Shown: piece after piece, positions 63,039 through 64,000 of the stretch
Layout of the letters: each line of letters opens with the position of its first letter
How positions within the stretch are numbered: position 1 is the first letter of the stretch
Virus record (IMG/VR): IMGVR_UViG_3300020215_000050
Span: 59,283-123,282 of that record
Source: a virus
Direction: 5' to 3' (one strand)
DNA length: 64,000 nt
Position numbers and translations under genes: made by a program
The notes under the pieces: generated by a model
Told to the model about the DNA's origin: nothing
Seen by the model: only the letters and a program-made list of their open reading frames with translations
The model's database searches: none

Positions 63039-64000
63039 TTAATTTTGAATCTCGCCGCGTTCTTTTGCAGCGGCCTGTGCGGCGATCTGCTTGAAGAAGT
63101 CCAGCTCGTCCCCGCCCGGGTCCTGCGTCGGCGCCGCCATGACCTGGGGCTTGGTCGTCGGGGTCACCTCGACCGGGGGCTTGGACCAGGTCGTCCGGTC
63201 GTCGTCCTCGTTCCAGGGGGCGCTCTGTTTGTCTTCCCCGTCGTCCTCCGACCCGGTCGCCTGTGTGCCGCCGTCGAGGCCGAGCACCTTGTTCAGCCTC
63301 CGCTTCAGCTCCTCGTAGCTCTTGAAGCCGCCGCGCTTTGGGTCGACGAACTCGGACAGGTCGTACCGCTGCTGGGCGATCTGCATCATCCGCTTCTCGT
63401 CCGCGAGCTGGGACGAGGACTCAAACTCGCTCTTGTCGTAGTTCGGGAACTCGCCGACCATGTGGACCTTGAGCTTGAAGTTGCAGCCCTCGAACCAGTC
63501 GAACGGGTAGGCCGGCTTCTCGTCCGGGAACTGCGGGTTCATCTTCTCGTTGATCTTGTCGAAGATCTTCTTCCCGTAGCGGAAGAGGAAGACCTTCCCC
63601 TCGTTCTCCGGGTTCTTCGGGTCCGACACGACGTAGATGTTGCTGATGTACTTCAGCCGCCTCTTCTGCCTGCGGGCGATCTCCTTGTTCGCCTCGATGC
63701 CGCTGTCCCACAGCTTCGAGTTGAACTCAGACACCGGGTCGTCCTTGCCGATGGTGGTCAGGGACTTCTCGATGTACCAGCCGCCCGGGCCCTTGAAGCC
63801 GTGGTCGAAGACCTTGACGAACGGGACGTCGCCCTCCTTGATCTCGGGGAGGAAGCGGATGACGGCGTAGGCGTTGCCCGCCTTGTCCCTCTGGGGGGCC
63901 CAGAACCGCTTGTCTTCTTCTCGCTGGTTGGAATTTTGCTTCTTCATCTCCTCTTTGAGGCGCTCGAGGTCAGAAGCAGAGGTGCGCCTGAGCGGCGCGA
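63039..64000 (-). CDS. gp32: Single-stranded DNA-binding protein, partial (N-terminus beyond window)
   Basis: The frame runs 302 residues from an ATG at 63947 but stays open to the window edge. The extra 17 codons read LRRTSASDLERLKEE, which fits the basic LAST motif at the T4 gp32 N-terminus, so the true start lies outside and 63947 is internal. The core has RFWAPQRDKAGNAYAVIRFL, GGWYIEKSLTTIGKDDPVSE, KNPENEGKVFLFRYGKKIFD and FEGCNFKLKVHMVGEFPNYD. The four T4 zinc ligands (His and three Cys) are missing in the SLTTIGKDD segment. The C-terminal third is acidic and probably recruits replication proteins. Confidence 0.92.
   Translation of the reverse strand, partial: APLRRTSASDLERLKEEMKKQNSNQREEDKRFWAPQRDKAGNAYAVIRFLPEIKEGDVPFVKVFDHGFKGPGGWYIEKSLTTIGKDDPVSEFNSKLWDSGIEANKEIARRQKRRLKYISNIYVVSDPKNPENEGKVFLFRYGKKIFDKINEKMNPQFPDEKPAYPFDWFEGCNFKLKVHMVGEFPNYDKSEFESSSQLADEKRMMQIAQQRYDLSEFVDPKRGGFKSYEELKRRLNKVLGLDGGTQATGSEDDGEDKQSAPWNEDDDRTTWSKPPVEVTPTTKPQVMAAPTQDPGGDELDFFKQIAAQAAAKERGEIQN

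Overview
The window is part of the genome of a T4-like myovirus (contractile-tailed phage) with strongly GC-rich coding. The order of head, neck, tail-tube and baseplate genes is the one known from marine T4-like phages (cyanophage and pelagiphage type): gp48-gp53-hub-gp5-gp25-gp6-gp7-like-gp8-large DUF4815 protein-fibres-gp13-gp14-gp15-gp16-gp17-gp18-gp19-gp20. Two genes outside the core belong to families that I associate with Alphaproteobacteria (a GSHxxPGxxGGTCINE protein at 15188-15976 and a ClpP-like secreted protein at 61582-61968). An alphaproteobacterial host is therefore likely, but this is inferred.

Layout. (1) 1-16 kb, minus strand: the head-neck-tail cluster (gp13 to gp20 and beyond). 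Accessory genes sit between almost every conserved pair. Several carry (L/I)xE sites that look like cleavage sites of a T4 gp21-type prohead protease, and some start with short leaders like the T4 capsid-targeting sequence. The most striking is a 440-residue protein between gp13 and gp14 with an ADP-ribosyltransferase-like N-domain, a zinc-binding middle and a papain/transglutaminase-like C-domain. (2) 16-34.8 kb, minus: a double 2OG-Fe(II) oxygenase, three tandem kelch-like fibre paralogues, several long fibre proteins (three with Sec-type signal peptides), a PAAR-like tip protein and an S74-chaperone fibre. (3) 34.8-56.9 kb, minus: the baseplate, including a wedge-lectin fusion and a 1305-residue gp5 spike that carries three different peptidoglycan hydrolase domains. 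(4) 56.9-62 kb, plus: gp4, a tube-like paralogue, gp26 with a textbook -1 frameshift site leading into a gp51-like extension, then the tape measure. (5) 62-64 kb, minus: two small genes, a gene-free stretch with terminators, and gp32, whose start lies beyond the window.

Almost all genes abut or overlap by 1-17 bases, so they are probably co-translated. T4-late-type promoter elements (ATAAATAC or CTAAATA) recur just upstream of gene starts and are often embedded in the 3' end of the preceding gene. Only two plus-strand genes interrupt the 57 kb minus-strand block, and both look like later insertions. Family names come from recognising conserved sequence, not from searches. No tRNA, CRISPR array, integrase or attachment site was seen.
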